DNA of 64,000 nucleotides from Paenibacillus brevis (lineage in GTDB: Bacteria; Bacillota; Bacilli; Paenibacillales; Paenibacillaceae), in contig NZ_JAHLQJ010000006.1 in assembly GCF_018919145.1 (NCBI RefSeq), forward strand, positions 1 to 64,000, read 5' to 3'. The position numbers and the translations under genes are program-made. The notes below the pieces were generated by a model, which saw only the letters and a program-made list of their open reading frames with translations, was not told the DNA's origin and ran no database searches. How positions within the stretch are numbered: the first letter of the stretch is position 1; each line of letters begins with the position of its first letter. Of the stretch, positions 15,993 through 24,616 are shown in pieces.

Positions 15993-17000
15993 ATGCGATT
16001 TCGACCTTCGCTGCCGGCTGTCATTCTCATAATGACACCGGCAGTTTGCCTGTTTCTTGCTGTGGTGTCCGTTCTCTACGGCGCCAAGGATATCTCCGCC
16101 GAGACGGTCTGGCAAGCCCTGTTTTCCTTTGATAGCGGCAATGTGGATCATCAGATTATTCGCAGCTCCCGTCTGCCTCGTGCGCTCGGTGCGCTGTTGA
16201 TCGGTGCCTTTCTGGCCGTATCCGGTGCCTTGATGCAAGGGATGACGCGCAACTATCTGGCCTCTCCTTCGATTATGGGGGTAGCGGATGGCTCGGTCTT
16301 TGCCGTGACGATCGTAATGATTCTTTTGCCGAATACAAGCTCTTATGGACTGATCTTCAGCTCTATGCTGGGCTCCCTGATTGGCGCCACGCTCGTCTTT
16401 GGACTGGCCTGGCTGGTTCCCGGAGGGCTAAGTCCGGTTAAGCTTGCGATTCTCGGAACGATTGTCGGGACCTTCTTGAGCGGGATTTCTTCAGCGATCT
16501 CGGTCTATTTTCAAATCTCACAAAATATCAGCTTCTGGTATAATGCAAGGCTTCACAGCATGGACCCCGCTTTGATCAAGCTGAGCCTTCCGTTTGCTGC
16601 GGTCGGACTGCTGCTTGCCATCGGCTTATCCCGGTTCGTTACGCTGCTTGCATTAGGCGAGGATACGGCGAAAGGGCTAGGGGTACATACCTGGTTGATC
16701 AGGGTGCTTTGCACCGTTGCCGTGGTCATTATGACGGGGGTGGCTGTTGCTCTTGCGGGGAAAATCGCATTTGTCGGATTGATCATTCCGCATATTGCCC
16801 GCTTCTTTGCAGGCACGGATTATCGGCGGATTGTTCCGGTGTCCGGGGCGCTCGGAGCGATTTTCCTCCTGGCCTGCGACATTCTTGCCAGATTCATTAA
16901 CTACCCGTTCGAGACGCCGGTTGGGGTGGTCACCTCACTGATCGGTGTTCCGTTCTTCCTTTATCTAATCAAGATGAAAGGAGGAAAGAGCAATGTCTAA
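15993..17000 (+). CDS. Iron-siderophore ABC permease, FecCD family (FeuB-like)
   Basis: Permease of 335 aa with about nine to ten hydrophobic helices. FecCD family marks include RLPRALGALLIGAFLAVSGALMQG (split here), the ATPase-contact region LGEDTAKGLGVHT, and FVGLIIPHIARFF. It overlaps the next permease gene by 8 nt. With it, it forms a heterodimeric channel for the ferric siderophore. Confidence 0.95.
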   Translation: MRFRPSLPAVILIMTPAVCLFLAVVSVLYGAKDISAETVWQALFSFDSGNVDHQIIRSSRLPRALGALLIGAFLAVSGALMQGMTRNYLASPSIMGVADGSVFAVTIVMILLPNTSSYGLIFSSMLGSLIGATLVFGLAWLVPGGLSPVKLAILGTIVGTFLSGISSAISVYFQISQNISFWYNARLHSMDPALIKLSLPFAAVGLLLAIGLSRFVTLLALGEDTAKGLGVHTWLIRVLCTVAVVIMTGVAVALAGKIAFVGLIIPHIARFFAGTDYRRIVPVSGALGAIFLLACDILARFINYPFETPVGVVTSLIGVPFFLYLIKMKGGKSNV

Positions 17001-18021
17001 CCGGAATTCATCGTTCGCAAGGTTCGGGTTGGTGGTATTGATCGGATTGTTGTTCGTCCTGGCTACGATGTATGTGAGCCTGACGAACGGAATGTTTGAT
17101 ATTTCGGTAAAGGATGTCTTTAGAACCTTGCTCGGGCTGGAGACCAACGCAGATTATCGCCTTGTCATCTTCGAGTTCCGCTTGCCGCGTATCGTCTTGG
17201 CGGCTCTGGTGGGAGCGGCTTTGGGGATGGCGGGAGCTGTCATTCAGGGAATTACCCGAAACGGCTTGGCGGATCCGGGTATTCTGGGGATCAATGCCGG
17301 GGCGGGGATGACGGTGGTCCTGTTCATGTTCTTCTTCCAGGGACAGGTTACCTTTACCGGATGGCTCGGGGTAATGCTCATGCCATTGTTTGGATTGGCG
17401 GGAGGGATCGCAGCCACCTTGTGCATGTATGCCTTTGCAAGGCAACAAGGGCGTCTGGATCCGCAGCGCCTCGTGCTAGTGGGGATAGCGATCGCTTCAG
17501 GCTTTGGAGCGGTGACCTTGTTCATTTCGTTAAAAATGAATCCTAGAGACTACGAGGCAGCCGTCTCCTGGCTGGCCGGAAGCCTGCATGGAGCCAACTG
17601 GAAATTCGTCGTCACGATGTTGCCGTGGATGCTGGTGCTTCCGCTCTGTATCTGGCTTAGATCCAAACAGCTGGATATTTATCAATTAGGCGAGGACAGC
17701 GCCAGAAGCTCCGGAGTAGCCGTGGAACGGGAAAAGAATCTTCTCTTATTGTGCAGCATCGGGCTTGTGAGTGCGGGTGTATCCGTCTCGGGCAGTATCG
17801 GCTTTATCGGGCTGATCGCTCCTCATCTGGCTCGCCGTCTCGTGGGCCTGGGCCACAAGTATATGCTCCCGGTGAGCGGCATACTTGGCATGGCCATGGT
17901 CGTGATCGGCGATTTTATCGGTAAGACCCTCTTCGCGCCGGCGGAGCTTCCGGTAGGAATTGTGGTATCCATTATCGGCGTTCCATACTTTGTCTATCTC
18001 ATGATTCGAACGAGAAATTAA
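16993..18021 (+). CDS. Iron-siderophore ABC permease, FecCD family (FeuC-like)
   Basis: Permease of 342 aa, the second subunit of the importer. FecCD motifs: RLPRIVLAALVGAALGMAGAVIQG (split here), LGEDSARSSGV (the ATPase-coupling loop) and FIGLIAPHLARRLVG. Strong site AAAGGAGG lies in the end of the preceding gene. The tight overlap indicates translational coupling. Confidence 0.95.
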   Translation: MSNRNSSFARFGLVVLIGLLFVLATMYVSLTNGMFDISVKDVFRTLLGLETNADYRLVIFEFRLPRIVLAALVGAALGMAGAVIQGITRNGLADPGILGINAGAGMTVVLFMFFFQGQVTFTGWLGVMLMPLFGLAGGIAATLCMYAFARQQGRLDPQRLVLVGIAIASGFGAVTLFISLKMNPRDYEAAVSWLAGSLHGANWKFVVTMLPWMLVLPLCIWLRSKQLDIYQLGEDSARSSGVAVEREKNLLLLCSIGLVSAGVSVSGSIGFIGLIAPHLARRLVGLGHKYMLPVSGILGMAMVVIGDFIGKTLFAPAELPVGIVVSIIGVPYFVYLMIRTRN

Positions 18022-18039
18022 TGAAGGGAAGTTGACGGG

Positions 18040-19623
18040 GTGTATCTACATCGACTCCATAAGATAACGGTAGGGGAACGGGCTCTGACCGTGTACCTGC
18101 CCCCATCCTATGATCATGGACAAGAGGCCTATCCAGTTGCTTATGTGCATGATGGCGGGAAGCTGTTTATGAACTGCTTGAACTATCTGGAGCATCTGTA
18201 TACTGCATATAAGCTGTCAGGAGTCATTCTGGTTGGCGTCGAGTCCGCAAATCGGAATGATGAGTATACGCCATGGCCGGCGGAGGAATTGATTAAGACT
18301 TGGCCAGATTTCGGGGGGAAAGGCCCGGCATATGTGCAAGAACTGGCTGACGTCATCAAGCCCTATATTGACGAGAATTACCGCACCTTGCCTGAACGGG
18401 AGCATACAGCGGTAATCGGCGGGTCTTTCGGCGGTTTGATTTCACTCTTTGCTCTGTATTGGAGGCCGGAGGTATTCGGGAACGGCGGCCTGATCTCGGC
18501 ATCCTTCTGGTATGAAGGAGTGCTTGCCTATGTGCAGGAGCACCCGCTTTCCTCTACAGTCCGCGTATTCATGTCGATCGGGAAAAACGAGGGAATCTAC
18601 AAGCAGAATATCCAAAAAAACATGGTACCTTACACCATGAAGGCACACCAATTGTTCCAGTCAGCCTTGCCAGACGGAGAACTGCTGCTGGCGGTAGATC
18701 CGGAGGGCACACATGATACCTTGTTCATGACGAGGCAGTTCCCGGAAGCTATATCCTGGCTATTCGAGCGAAAGGGGCGCAGGACACAAGACGCTGACAA
18801 TGGAGAAGGGGAAAATACACCTCATCAGATTCAGGGGACGGTCAGCTTCCTGAGAAGCTCTATTCGAACCGGCAGACAGTACCGGATTTCTGTCGCCCAG
18901 CCGATGGCGCCGCCTCCGAAGGGAGGATATCCGGTACTCTACATGCTGGATGCGAACGCAAGCTTCGGTACCTTCGCAGAGGCAAACCGCTTGCAAACCC
19001 GTCGTCCGCGAGGGCATGAACCGGCCATTATCGTCGGCATCGGGTATGATTCACCGGACCCGATGGTCACGCCGGATCGGTTCATCGATTACACCGAACC
19101 TGCTGACCGGGACAAAATGCCCGTCCGTCCGGATGGCAGCTTGTGGCCTGATAATGGCGGAGCTGAGGATTTTCTTAACTTTATCAGCGAGCAGCTCAAG
19201 CCGGAGATTGAGCGGATGTACAATATTCACCCGAAGCGCCAGAGCTTGCTGGGCCATTCGCTAGGCGGATTTTTTGCTCTCTATGCCATGATGACCAGGA
19301 CAGAGCTGTTTCAACAGTATATCGCTGCGAGCCCGTCGATCTGGTGGAACGATCAGTCCTTGTACGGCCATTTGGACCAATGGCTCGCTTCCCGGCAGGC
19401 TAGTCATGAGCCGATGGAGCCTGTCGCCTGTATGGTCTGTGTCGGTTCTGAGGAAAAGGGGAGCATGCTGGACGGAGCAAGAGAAATGGCCAAGGCGCTG
19501 AGAGAGCATCAGGAGCATGTAGATATACACTACTTTGAAGTAGAGGGAGAGGGGCATGTCTCCTTGCTGCCTGCTATCGTCAGTCCAATCCTTCGATATG
19601 TCTCGAGGCACCGTAAGCCTTAA
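18040..19623 (+). CDS. Two-domain siderophore esterase (tandem esterase D-like domains)
   Basis: Protein of 527 aa made of two alpha/beta-hydrolase (putative esterase, PF00756-like) units. Domain 1 is about 1-245 with nucleophile motif GGSFGG near 127. Domain 2 is about 260-527 with GHSLGG near 405 and a late EGEGHVS histidine segment. Bacillus has separate single-domain esterases (BesA in biosynthesis, YbbA after feuABC); here two units are joined by a charged linker (about 246-260). The role inferred is hydrolysis of the imported ferric trilactone siderophore to release iron. The start is GTG 18040 after a weak GACGGGG site. It has no signal peptide, so it is cytoplasmic. Last gene before a terminator. 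Confidence 0.88.
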   Translation: MYLHRLHKITVGERALTVYLPPSYDHGQEAYPVAYVHDGGKLFMNCLNYLEHLYTAYKLSGVILVGVESANRNDEYTPWPAEELIKTWPDFGGKGPAYVQELADVIKPYIDENYRTLPEREHTAVIGGSFGGLISLFALYWRPEVFGNGGLISASFWYEGVLAYVQEHPLSSTVRVFMSIGKNEGIYKQNIQKNMVPYTMKAHQLFQSALPDGELLLAVDPEGTHDTLFMTRQFPEAISWLFERKGRRTQDADNGEGENTPHQIQGTVSFLRSSIRTGRQYRISVAQPMAPPPKGGYPVLYMLDANASFGTFAEANRLQTRRPRGHEPAIIVGIGYDSPDPMVTPDRFIDYTEPADRDKMPVRPDGSLWPDNGGAEDFLNFISEQLKPEIERMYNIHPKRQSLLGHSLGGFFALYAMMTRTELFQQYIAASPSIWWNDQSLYGHLDQWLASRQASHEPMEPVACMVCVGSEEKGSMLDGAREMAKALREHQEHVDIHYFEVEGEGHVSLLPAIVSPILRYVSRHRKP

Positions 19624-19655
19624 CTTGCAAAATTTCATAGCTATTTCAATGATGA

Positions 19656-19696
19656 AGAGCAGCCCTATTCAGAAGGGGACTGCTCTCCTCTCTTTT
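19656..19696 (+). terminator. Terminator of the siderophore operon
   Basis: Stem AGAGCAG (19656-19662) with CTGCTCT (19680-19686), inner CCC/GGG pairing, then CCTCTCTTTT. Confidence 0.75.
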
Positions 19697-19726
19697 AGGG
19701 GCGGTATGCTATAATATAATCTTTAT

Positions 19727-19926
19727 TATATAAATTGAACTATAAAGCTACGTTAGAAAGGGGATAAGTGTGAAGTGTGCTGTAGAAGCGTTTGCGTTCG
19801 CCTTTGTGAGTGGATTTCTACCTTATAATATCTTAGTTCAATTAGAGAAATCCGCGAACAACAGCGATCGTAAGCACACTTCACACGTTGCCCCCGGAAC
19901 GTAAAATTCAGTAGTTCAACTGATAT
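19727..19926. repeat. MITE-like palindromic repeat, copy A (200 bp)
   Basis: The ends are inverted repeats (TATATAAATTGAACTA at left, TAGTTCAACTGATATA at right). An inner perfect pair GTGTGAAGTGTGCT/AGCACACTTCACAC and a further GGATTTCT/AGAAATCC pair allow the whole element to fold as one long hairpin. There is no coding capacity. It matches copies at 45731, 47598 and 56909. Confidence 0.8.
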
Positions 19927-19970
19927 AATACATATATTCATATAGACATTATTGGATTTGAGGGAATAAG

Positions 19971-20291
19971 ATGGAAAATCTATTTTGGATCATTGCGGTG
20001 ACAGGTGTGGGGACTTATTTATTTCGTGCAGGCTCGCTGGTATTAGGAAGCCGAGTGAAATGGAACGAGCGGACAAAAGAATGGCTCTCCTACGTTTCTC
20101 CGGCTGTGCTGGGGGCTATGCTGGGGCCGGTTCTGCTTTTGTCGGATAATCGCTGGGTATCTGTCACAGACAATGCCGTATTGCTTGCCGCGCTCCCTAC
20201 CATGCTGATTGCATGGAAGACGCGCCGATTTTTATTGACTGTAACCGCCGGTATATTGCTGTATGCGCTCATTCGCTACCTCATCTTATAG
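19971..20291 (+). CDS. azlD: AzlD family branched-chain amino acid exporter small subunit
   Basis: Protein of 106 aa with four predicted membrane helices. Typical AzlD features: TYLFRAGSLVLG near the start and LLAALPTMLIAW later. AzlD works with AzlC in export of branched-chain amino acids and analogues. Site GAGGGAA precedes the ATG. The order is azlD before azlC, whereas azlC usually comes first. Confidence 0.9.
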   Translation: MENLFWIIAVTGVGTYLFRAGSLVLGSRVKWNERTKEWLSYVSPAVLGAMLGPVLLLSDNRWVSVTDNAVLLAALPTMLIAWKTRRFLLTVTAGILLYALIRYLIL

Positions 20292-20355
20292 GGCGACGGT
20301 GCGAGATGCATAAGTCGGCTTCGAACCACCTCTTATAGAATTCGGAGAGAAGAAT

Positions 20356-21051
20356 ATGAATCCATTGGACAAAATCAGACAAGGGTTAAGAGATGTATTT
20401 CCTGTTGTATTAGCTTATTTTCCTTTGGCAGTCGCATTTGGCGTTCTGGCTTCCGCTTCCGGGATGCCGGCACATTATAATTTTCTGACCTCCGCATGGA
20501 TATACTCTGGCGGGGCTCAATTTATGCTGCTTAGTCTGCTGGGCGATGCCATTTCTCCCTTTACGATCATATCGACATTGCTGCTGGTTAATATGCGGCA
20601 CATTATGTATGGCACATCAATCGGGCCGTATGTAAGGGGATGGAGCGAGCCCTATAAATGGCTGGGTGCCTTCGGATTGACCGACGAAGTATTCGCCGTC
20701 GTGTCCAGCCGATTAGACAAGAACGAGCGCTTGAGTGTCCCTTATTTCATAACTGTGATGCTCGCAGCATACGGCTCTTGGCTGGCGGGAACCCTAGCGG
20801 GCTATGGCCTGGGTACATTGATCCCGTCAGGAATGGCAGAAATTCTTGGGTTTGCGCTACCGGCCTTATTCATTGCCTTGCTCTTTGGCAGTGAACGAAG
20901 CCGGGCGGACTGGACAGCTGCGCTGTGCGGCGCCCTCTTGGCTACTGTCGCAGCCTTATTGAATGCTGGAGGTATTGGGATCGTGCTTGGAGGATTGCTC
21001 GGCGCAGCCGTCGCTATGAAGGTGAAGCCGAAGAGGCAAGAGCACAGCTAA
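20356..21051 (+). CDS. azlC: AzlC family branched-chain amino acid exporter large subunit
   Basis: Protein of 231 aa, usual length, with several membrane helices. Family marks: FPLAVAFGVLASASG, SAWIYSGGAQFMLLSLLG and MRHIMYG. It forms the exporter with AzlD 64 nt upstream. Site CGGAGAGA lies before the ATG. The 3' end overlaps the stop of the convergent PAS protein gene by 4 nt, so the two transcripts are antisense at their ends. Confidence 0.93.
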   Translation: MNPLDKIRQGLRDVFPVVLAYFPLAVAFGVLASASGMPAHYNFLTSAWIYSGGAQFMLLSLLGDAISPFTIISTLLLVNMRHIMYGTSIGPYVRGWSEPYKWLGAFGLTDEVFAVVSSRLDKNERLSVPYFITVMLAAYGSWLAGTLAGYGLGTLIPSGMAEILGFALPALFIALLFGSERSRADWTAALCGALLATVAALLNAGGIGIVLGGLLGAAVAMKVKPKRQEHS

Positions 21052-21692
21052 TCCGTATCGGAGGTTATGTCAGGGACATCGAGAATCGAGGAGTATTTTG
21101 GGTATAGGGTTCTTATGCAATCCGGGCAAATATCATGGGTAAATTCTGCATGGGTGTGCCGAATGAGATATTCCTCAATCAAGGTCCAGTGATTAGCCTC
21201 GTCTTTGATCTTTTTGCATACCGCGCAGATGGGCAGCAAGCCCCTTAAGGTCCTCACCTCGCCTAGAGCTGTCCTCAGGCTATTCTCCAACGCTTTGTAG
21301 AAGGTGACATCGGTCAACGTAAGCAATAACCCTTCGACCTGGCTAGAGATGGGCTGGATGAAGGGGGAAATTTCTAACACCAGTGATCGCCTGGAAGGAG
21401 ATTCAATGGTTAACTCCATGGCGAAGAACGGGGCACAGCCTCTTAATACGGAGCGAAAATGGCGAAATAGCTGGCGGAAGGTGTGCGGCGGAGAGAACTT
21501 GGGATAGGGTCCTTTTTTCAAACGCTCGAGCATGTTGAATCCAATGCTGCTCCATGCTGGTGAGAGCCCAAGATCAACGGTTTGCTGAATCAAGACGGGA
21601 TTCACGGCCTGAACAACTCCTTCAGGATCAATGATTGCGAACCCTCTAGACAGATTTTGTGTTGCTTGGTGTGCGGAAATGATCTCGGTCAC
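21048..21692 (-). CDS. PAS domain protein with C-terminal Cys-rich signalling motif
   Basis: Protein of 214 aa starting at GTG 21692 behind AGGAG. A PAS-like fold lies at about 10-130 (GFAIIDPEGVVQAVN, MELTIESPSRRSLVLEISPFIQ, LLLTLTDVTFYKALE), followed by a helix. The C-terminal segment LRGLLPICAVCKKIKDE ... FTHDICPDCIRTLYP has two CxxC-type pairs and often ends PAS or receiver signalling proteins. No output domain (kinase, GGDEF) is present, so it may be a stand-alone sensor acting through partner binding; the two Cys pairs may bind metal or sense redox. Regulatory target unknown. Confidence 0.82.
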   Translation of the reverse strand: MTEIISAHQATQNLSRGFAIIDPEGVVQAVNPVLIQQTVDLGLSPAWSSIGFNMLERLKKGPYPKFSPPHTFRQLFRHFRSVLRGCAPFFAMELTIESPSRRSLVLEISPFIQPISSQVEGLLLTLTDVTFYKALENSLRTALGEVRTLRGLLPICAVCKKIKDEANHWTLIEEYLIRHTHAEFTHDICPDCIRTLYPKYSSILDVPDITSDTD

Positions 21693-21877
21693 AGTAGACG
21701 CTCCTATAATACATATTCATATCAGTGCTTTACGACCCTATTAATGGCTGGAAATGCTGTGATATAATGGTTCTACAATTCTATTTCTAAGTCATTATAA
21801 GCGCAAAAGCGTAATTTCTCAACTGTTAATTACTTTTATGCGTAATTCGATGTATTTTGAAGGAAGGTCGGGGCACA

Positions 21878-22243
21878 GTGTCTATCTACAACAGGATCGA
21901 GTTTCTTATTAAGTCGCACAGTTTAACGAAAAAATCATTTTGTGAGGAATTGAAAATCAGCACAGGTAACCTCGGAGATTGGAGAAGGGGAAAGTCGACG
22001 CCAAGCACGAATAAACTCATCGAGATTGCTGCTTTTTTTGACGTCAGTCTGGATTGGCTGCTAACCGGGCGAGAGCGGGTCGCTCAACCAGCGGGAGGCG
22101 TGAGTGAGCTTCCTGCCGACTATGTGTTTCGGGGTGGGGAAGCATTAAATACGGAACTGGAGCCCGCAGAGAGAGAATTTATTCAGGAGTACATAGCTTT
22201 CGCGAAATACCGCAAGCTGCGGCGCAATTCGGGAGGGAATTAA
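21878..22243 (+). CDS. XRE family helix-turn-helix regulator
   Basis: About 121 aa. An N-terminal HTH_3 domain (about 1-65, KKSFCEELKISTGNLGDWRRGKSTPSTNKLIEIAAFF then DVSLDWLLTG) is followed by a short acidic tail. I prefer GTG 21878 behind AGGAAGG over the upstream in-frame TTG 21857, which lacks a site. Such small DNA-binding proteins are often phage- or element-derived repressors. It sits next to a tRNA-Leu gene, a common integration site, but no integrase is visible. Upstream, two GCGTAATT words (21809 region and 21840) flank a candidate operator. Confidence 0.85.
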   Translation: MSIYNRIEFLIKSHSLTKKSFCEELKISTGNLGDWRRGKSTPSTNKLIEIAAFFDVSLDWLLTGRERVAQPAGGVSELPADYVFRGGEALNTELEPAEREFIQEYIAFAKYRKLRRNSGGN

Positions 22244-22301
22244 TACCACTTTACATTTAAGATTTCAGAAGATATAATAAATCTTGTCGCTTTAACAACT
22301 T

Positions 22302-22384
22302 GCGGTCGTGGTGGAATGGCAGACACGCTATCTTGAGGGGGTAGTGGGTGTATACCCGTGGAGGTTCGAGTCCTCTCGACCGCA
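22302..22384 (+). tRNA. tRNA-Leu (GAG), copy 2
   Basis: 83 nt, identical to 11581-11663. It stands alone, 58 nt after the XRE regulator, with a TATAAT at 22273-22278 as a likely -10. Confidence 0.97.
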
Positions 22385-22418
22385 TTGAAATGATGGACTC
22401 CGTGAAGAGTCTGAGAAG

Positions 22419-22453
22419 AGATCGATTAGGGGCAAGTCCCTTGATCGATTTTT
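22419..22453 (+). terminator. Terminator after tRNA-Leu copy 2
   Basis: GATCGATTAGGG pairs with TCCCTTGATCG around GCAAG, then a run of eight T (from 22448). Confidence 0.8.
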
Positions 22454-22536
22454 TTTATTTTGGCATCTGCTATAAGTTGAAGCTAATTCGGCAATAATTG
22501 AAATAGCCCCGGAGCGGATTGTCATCCTCTTCCAAG

Positions 22537-22566
22537 TTGACACACCCCGGAAAAATACTTTAATAT
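22537..22566 (+). promoter_or_regulatory. Sigma-A promoter
   Basis: TTGACA (22537-22542), 18-nt spacer, TAATAT (22561-22566), 48 nt before the start of the small Cys-motif gene. Confidence 0.7.
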
Positions 22567-22613
22567 GTCTAAGTACTACAGAGCACTATATCTTATAAAT
22601 ACGGGTGATGATC

Positions 22614-22895
22614 ATGTCTTACAGACCGAATGTAACGAATGTGACCAAGGCTGGAAGCAATGAAAAAGAAGGATTGTACGAGTTTATCGTAGGGTTGGCC
22701 GACGGGACGAAATGCAGGGTATTTTATAATAACCACAATTCGAAATGGCAGCTTACCAACATCAGCCGGTTGCAGCAGACGCCATGTCCGGTCTGCCGTA
22801 AAGACTTCATCTGCAAATGCATGGATCAGTTTTCAGGTGATATTGCGAGCCAGATTGAAGATGGACAATGGTTTGACAAGGCTCTTGCTCAATAA
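22614..22895 (+). CDS. Small protein with a CPVC...CKC motif (93 aa)
   Basis: Starts MSYRPNVTNV; a GGGTGA site lies 5 nt before this ATG, and an in-frame GTG at 22605 is less likely. The N-terminal half looks like a small beta-rich fold. Cys residues in CPVCRKDFICKC (about 63-75) could bind zinc. The C-terminal region is acidic. I do not recognise the family; no membrane segment or signal peptide. It has its own good promoter and is followed by the DCC-family gene after 89 nt. Confidence 0.7.
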   Translation: MSYRPNVTNVTKAGSNEKEGLYEFIVGLADGTKCRVFYNNHNSKWQLTNISRLQQTPCPVCRKDFICKCMDQFSGDIASQIEDGQWFDKALAQ

Positions 22896-22984
22896 GTAGC
22901 AGAGTTGGAATAATGAGCGCGGGGGAGCTGCCCCGTGCTTTTTTCTATTCGAGGTTGTTTAATACGTATTATAAGGAGGTTAGG

Positions 22985-23425
22985 ATGAAAAAGAGTCCGC
23001 CATTGAAGCAGGAACGCAGCATCGTCTTGTTTGACGGCGTATGTCATCTGTGCCAGGCTGCCGTTCGTTTTATCATTGAACGCGACCCTTCCGGGAAATT
23101 TGCCTTTACGTCTCTGCAATCCGCTACTGCGGCCAGGCTGCTGGGAAGAGAGCTTCCGGAGGGAGAAGCTCCGTCAACGATCATACTGGTGGAGAACGGA
23201 AGCTGTTATACCCAATCCACAGCAGCCCTTCGCATTGCCAGACGTCTTCGTTTTCCCTGGCCGGCCTTGTATGTCTTTATCGTTCTCCCTTCACCGATTC
23301 GGGATGTCATATATAATTTTATTGCTGCTCGCCGTTATCGATGGTTTGGCAAGGATACAGCCTGCATGGTGCCTACGCCGGAAATTCGCAGTCGTTTTAT
23401 TGAAGATCATAAGGAGGATCGTTAG
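22985..23425 (+). CDS. DCC family thiol-disulfide oxidoreductase-like protein (DUF393)
   Basis: Protein of 146 aa. The family signature FDGVCHLCQ (about 15-23) carries the DxxCxxC motif that names DCC proteins. It is followed by AVRFIIERDP, FTSLQS, and STAALRIARRL, all typical. The ATG 22985 is preceded by AAGGAGG; the frame is open further upstream but lacks a site. Members are predicted thioredoxin-like oxidoreductases, but the in vivo substrate is not known. Confidence 0.9.
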   Translation: MKKSPPLKQERSIVLFDGVCHLCQAAVRFIIERDPSGKFAFTSLQSATAARLLGRELPEGEAPSTIILVENGSCYTQSTAALRIARRLRFPWPALYVFIVLPSPIRDVIYNFIAARRYRWFGKDTACMVPTPEIRSRFIEDHKEDR

Positions 23426-23494
23426 AATATCGATTGGGTGGCAAAAAATTCTAATAAGAGCTATTCATTTGATATTTCGACAAGAACAGTGCTG

Positions 23495-23720
23495 ACGATC
23501 AAACAGAGCTTAAAACGGCAACTGGCCAGACCGACTATGTTACCAAGCATCAAGTAAGTCAGCAGTGGCAATGAATTATAGCTGAGCTATTTGTGAAGGA
23601 GAATCAGCATCTTCAGATGCAAGATGAAAAAATCAAGCCTAGATTCTAGGGGATCGCTCGGAGTTTTGCCAAAGAAAAGATTCCTGCACTTTATAAGAGG
23701 GATCGCGGTGGCTAAAGGTA
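23495..23720 (+). pseudogene. Decayed coding remnant, family unknown
   Basis: In one frame, runs such as KTATGQTDYVTKHQVSQQWQ and ELFVKENQHLQMQDEKIKPRF and RSFAKEKIPALYKRDRGG are broken by stop codons. This looks like a formerly real protein. I cannot name it. From here to 24616 I see no intact gene; hairpins and a possible tiny ORF are listed separately. Confidence 0.4.
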
Positions 23721-23995
23721 TAACTTCAAAGGAGTGCTGGCAACTTGATGTGATTACTTGTGACAGAACAAATAATCATGGTTAATCCTGATCAAACATT
23801 ACACCAAACAGAGATTTAAAGAGGGTTAAATGTGTGGTTTGATTTACCAAGAATTGAGTATCAAGAATATTTTTTTATGAAATTAAAAGGCACCGCCAAG
23901 TTATAAGGTCTCTTTTTCGTTTGTATATCATACAATTAGTTGTGCTATTTAATAAACCTGATTTAAAGCAGAGTTCGGCTATACTTACCTACATA

Positions 23996-24048
23996 GGCGG
24001 TATTTACTTATGAATGCAATCGCCAAACAACTGCCCATAAGTACCGCC
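23996..24048. repeat. Inverted repeat hairpin
   Basis: GGCGGTATTTACTTATG (23996-24012) pairs with CATAAGTA-CCGCC (24036-24048) around a 23-nt loop. There is no T-tract on either side. It lies downstream, on the minus strand, of a tiny candidate ORF. Confidence 0.6.
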
Positions 24049-24109
24049 GTTATGCTGGAAAACTGCTTTTATTGGGTTCATTTGCCCCTAAGGGTAGGTC
24101 CTACTTCTC

Positions 24110-24196
24110 TTACTGATTCCAAGAATGATAAGGGAGTAACGAACAAAAAGGTAAGCTGCTAAAGAGCTTAGCAATGAAATTGATCCATCGCATCAT
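24110..24196 (-). other. Candidate tiny hydrophobic ORF (28 codons), possibly a decayed type I toxin
   Basis: On the minus strand a CTATAAT hexamer (about 24232-24238) is followed by GAGGAGA and a short frame MMRWINFIAKLFSSLPFCSLLPYHSW. Another frame of the same stretch also gives a hydrophobic run. Promoter, ribosome site, short hydrophobic frame and a following hairpin (24048-23996) have the layout of Bacillota type I toxins. The peptide does not match a family I know and may be frameshifted. Confidence 0.2.
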
Positions 24197-24279
24197 TCTC
24201 CTCGTGTTCTTATTTTTTGAACATTGTTGATTATAGCCCATAACGTACATATTTGATTATATATTATTTGGATAAATAT

Positions 24280-24320
24280 AGAAATGAAAGTAGAGGCCGA
24301 TGGCCTCTACTTTCATTTCT
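24280..24320. repeat. Perfect 19-bp inverted repeat with 3-nt loop
   Basis: 24280-24298 and 24302-24320 are exact reverse complements separated by GAT. Arms contain GAAAGTAGAGGCC. No T-tract follows on either strand, so it is not a standard terminator. Confidence 0.9.
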
Positions 24321-24616
24321 AAAACCTTGAATATCTTTGTATTTCCTTAGTAAACTAACACGAAATGTGAAATGGACACGGAAATAACTATAATTCCATA
24401 TAATGTATCAGTTGTAACCATTTTATTACTATTATGTAAATTTTACATCTTTATAATATTGTAGAGTTGGATTGTAAATAAATTATAGAGAAAGTCTGAC
24501 TCAAATTGACTTATTCTTAACTTTAGTGTCAATTGAAGCTGGCCAGCCTTCAATCCACCATAAACTATTCCTATGAATATTTCATCAAGCAAAAATATAA
24601 TTAGAGGGAGATTATT

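Noticed and set aside
22328..22543. Minus-strand frame over tRNA-Leu copy 2
   Set aside because: Antisense of a tRNA gene; same artefact as above.
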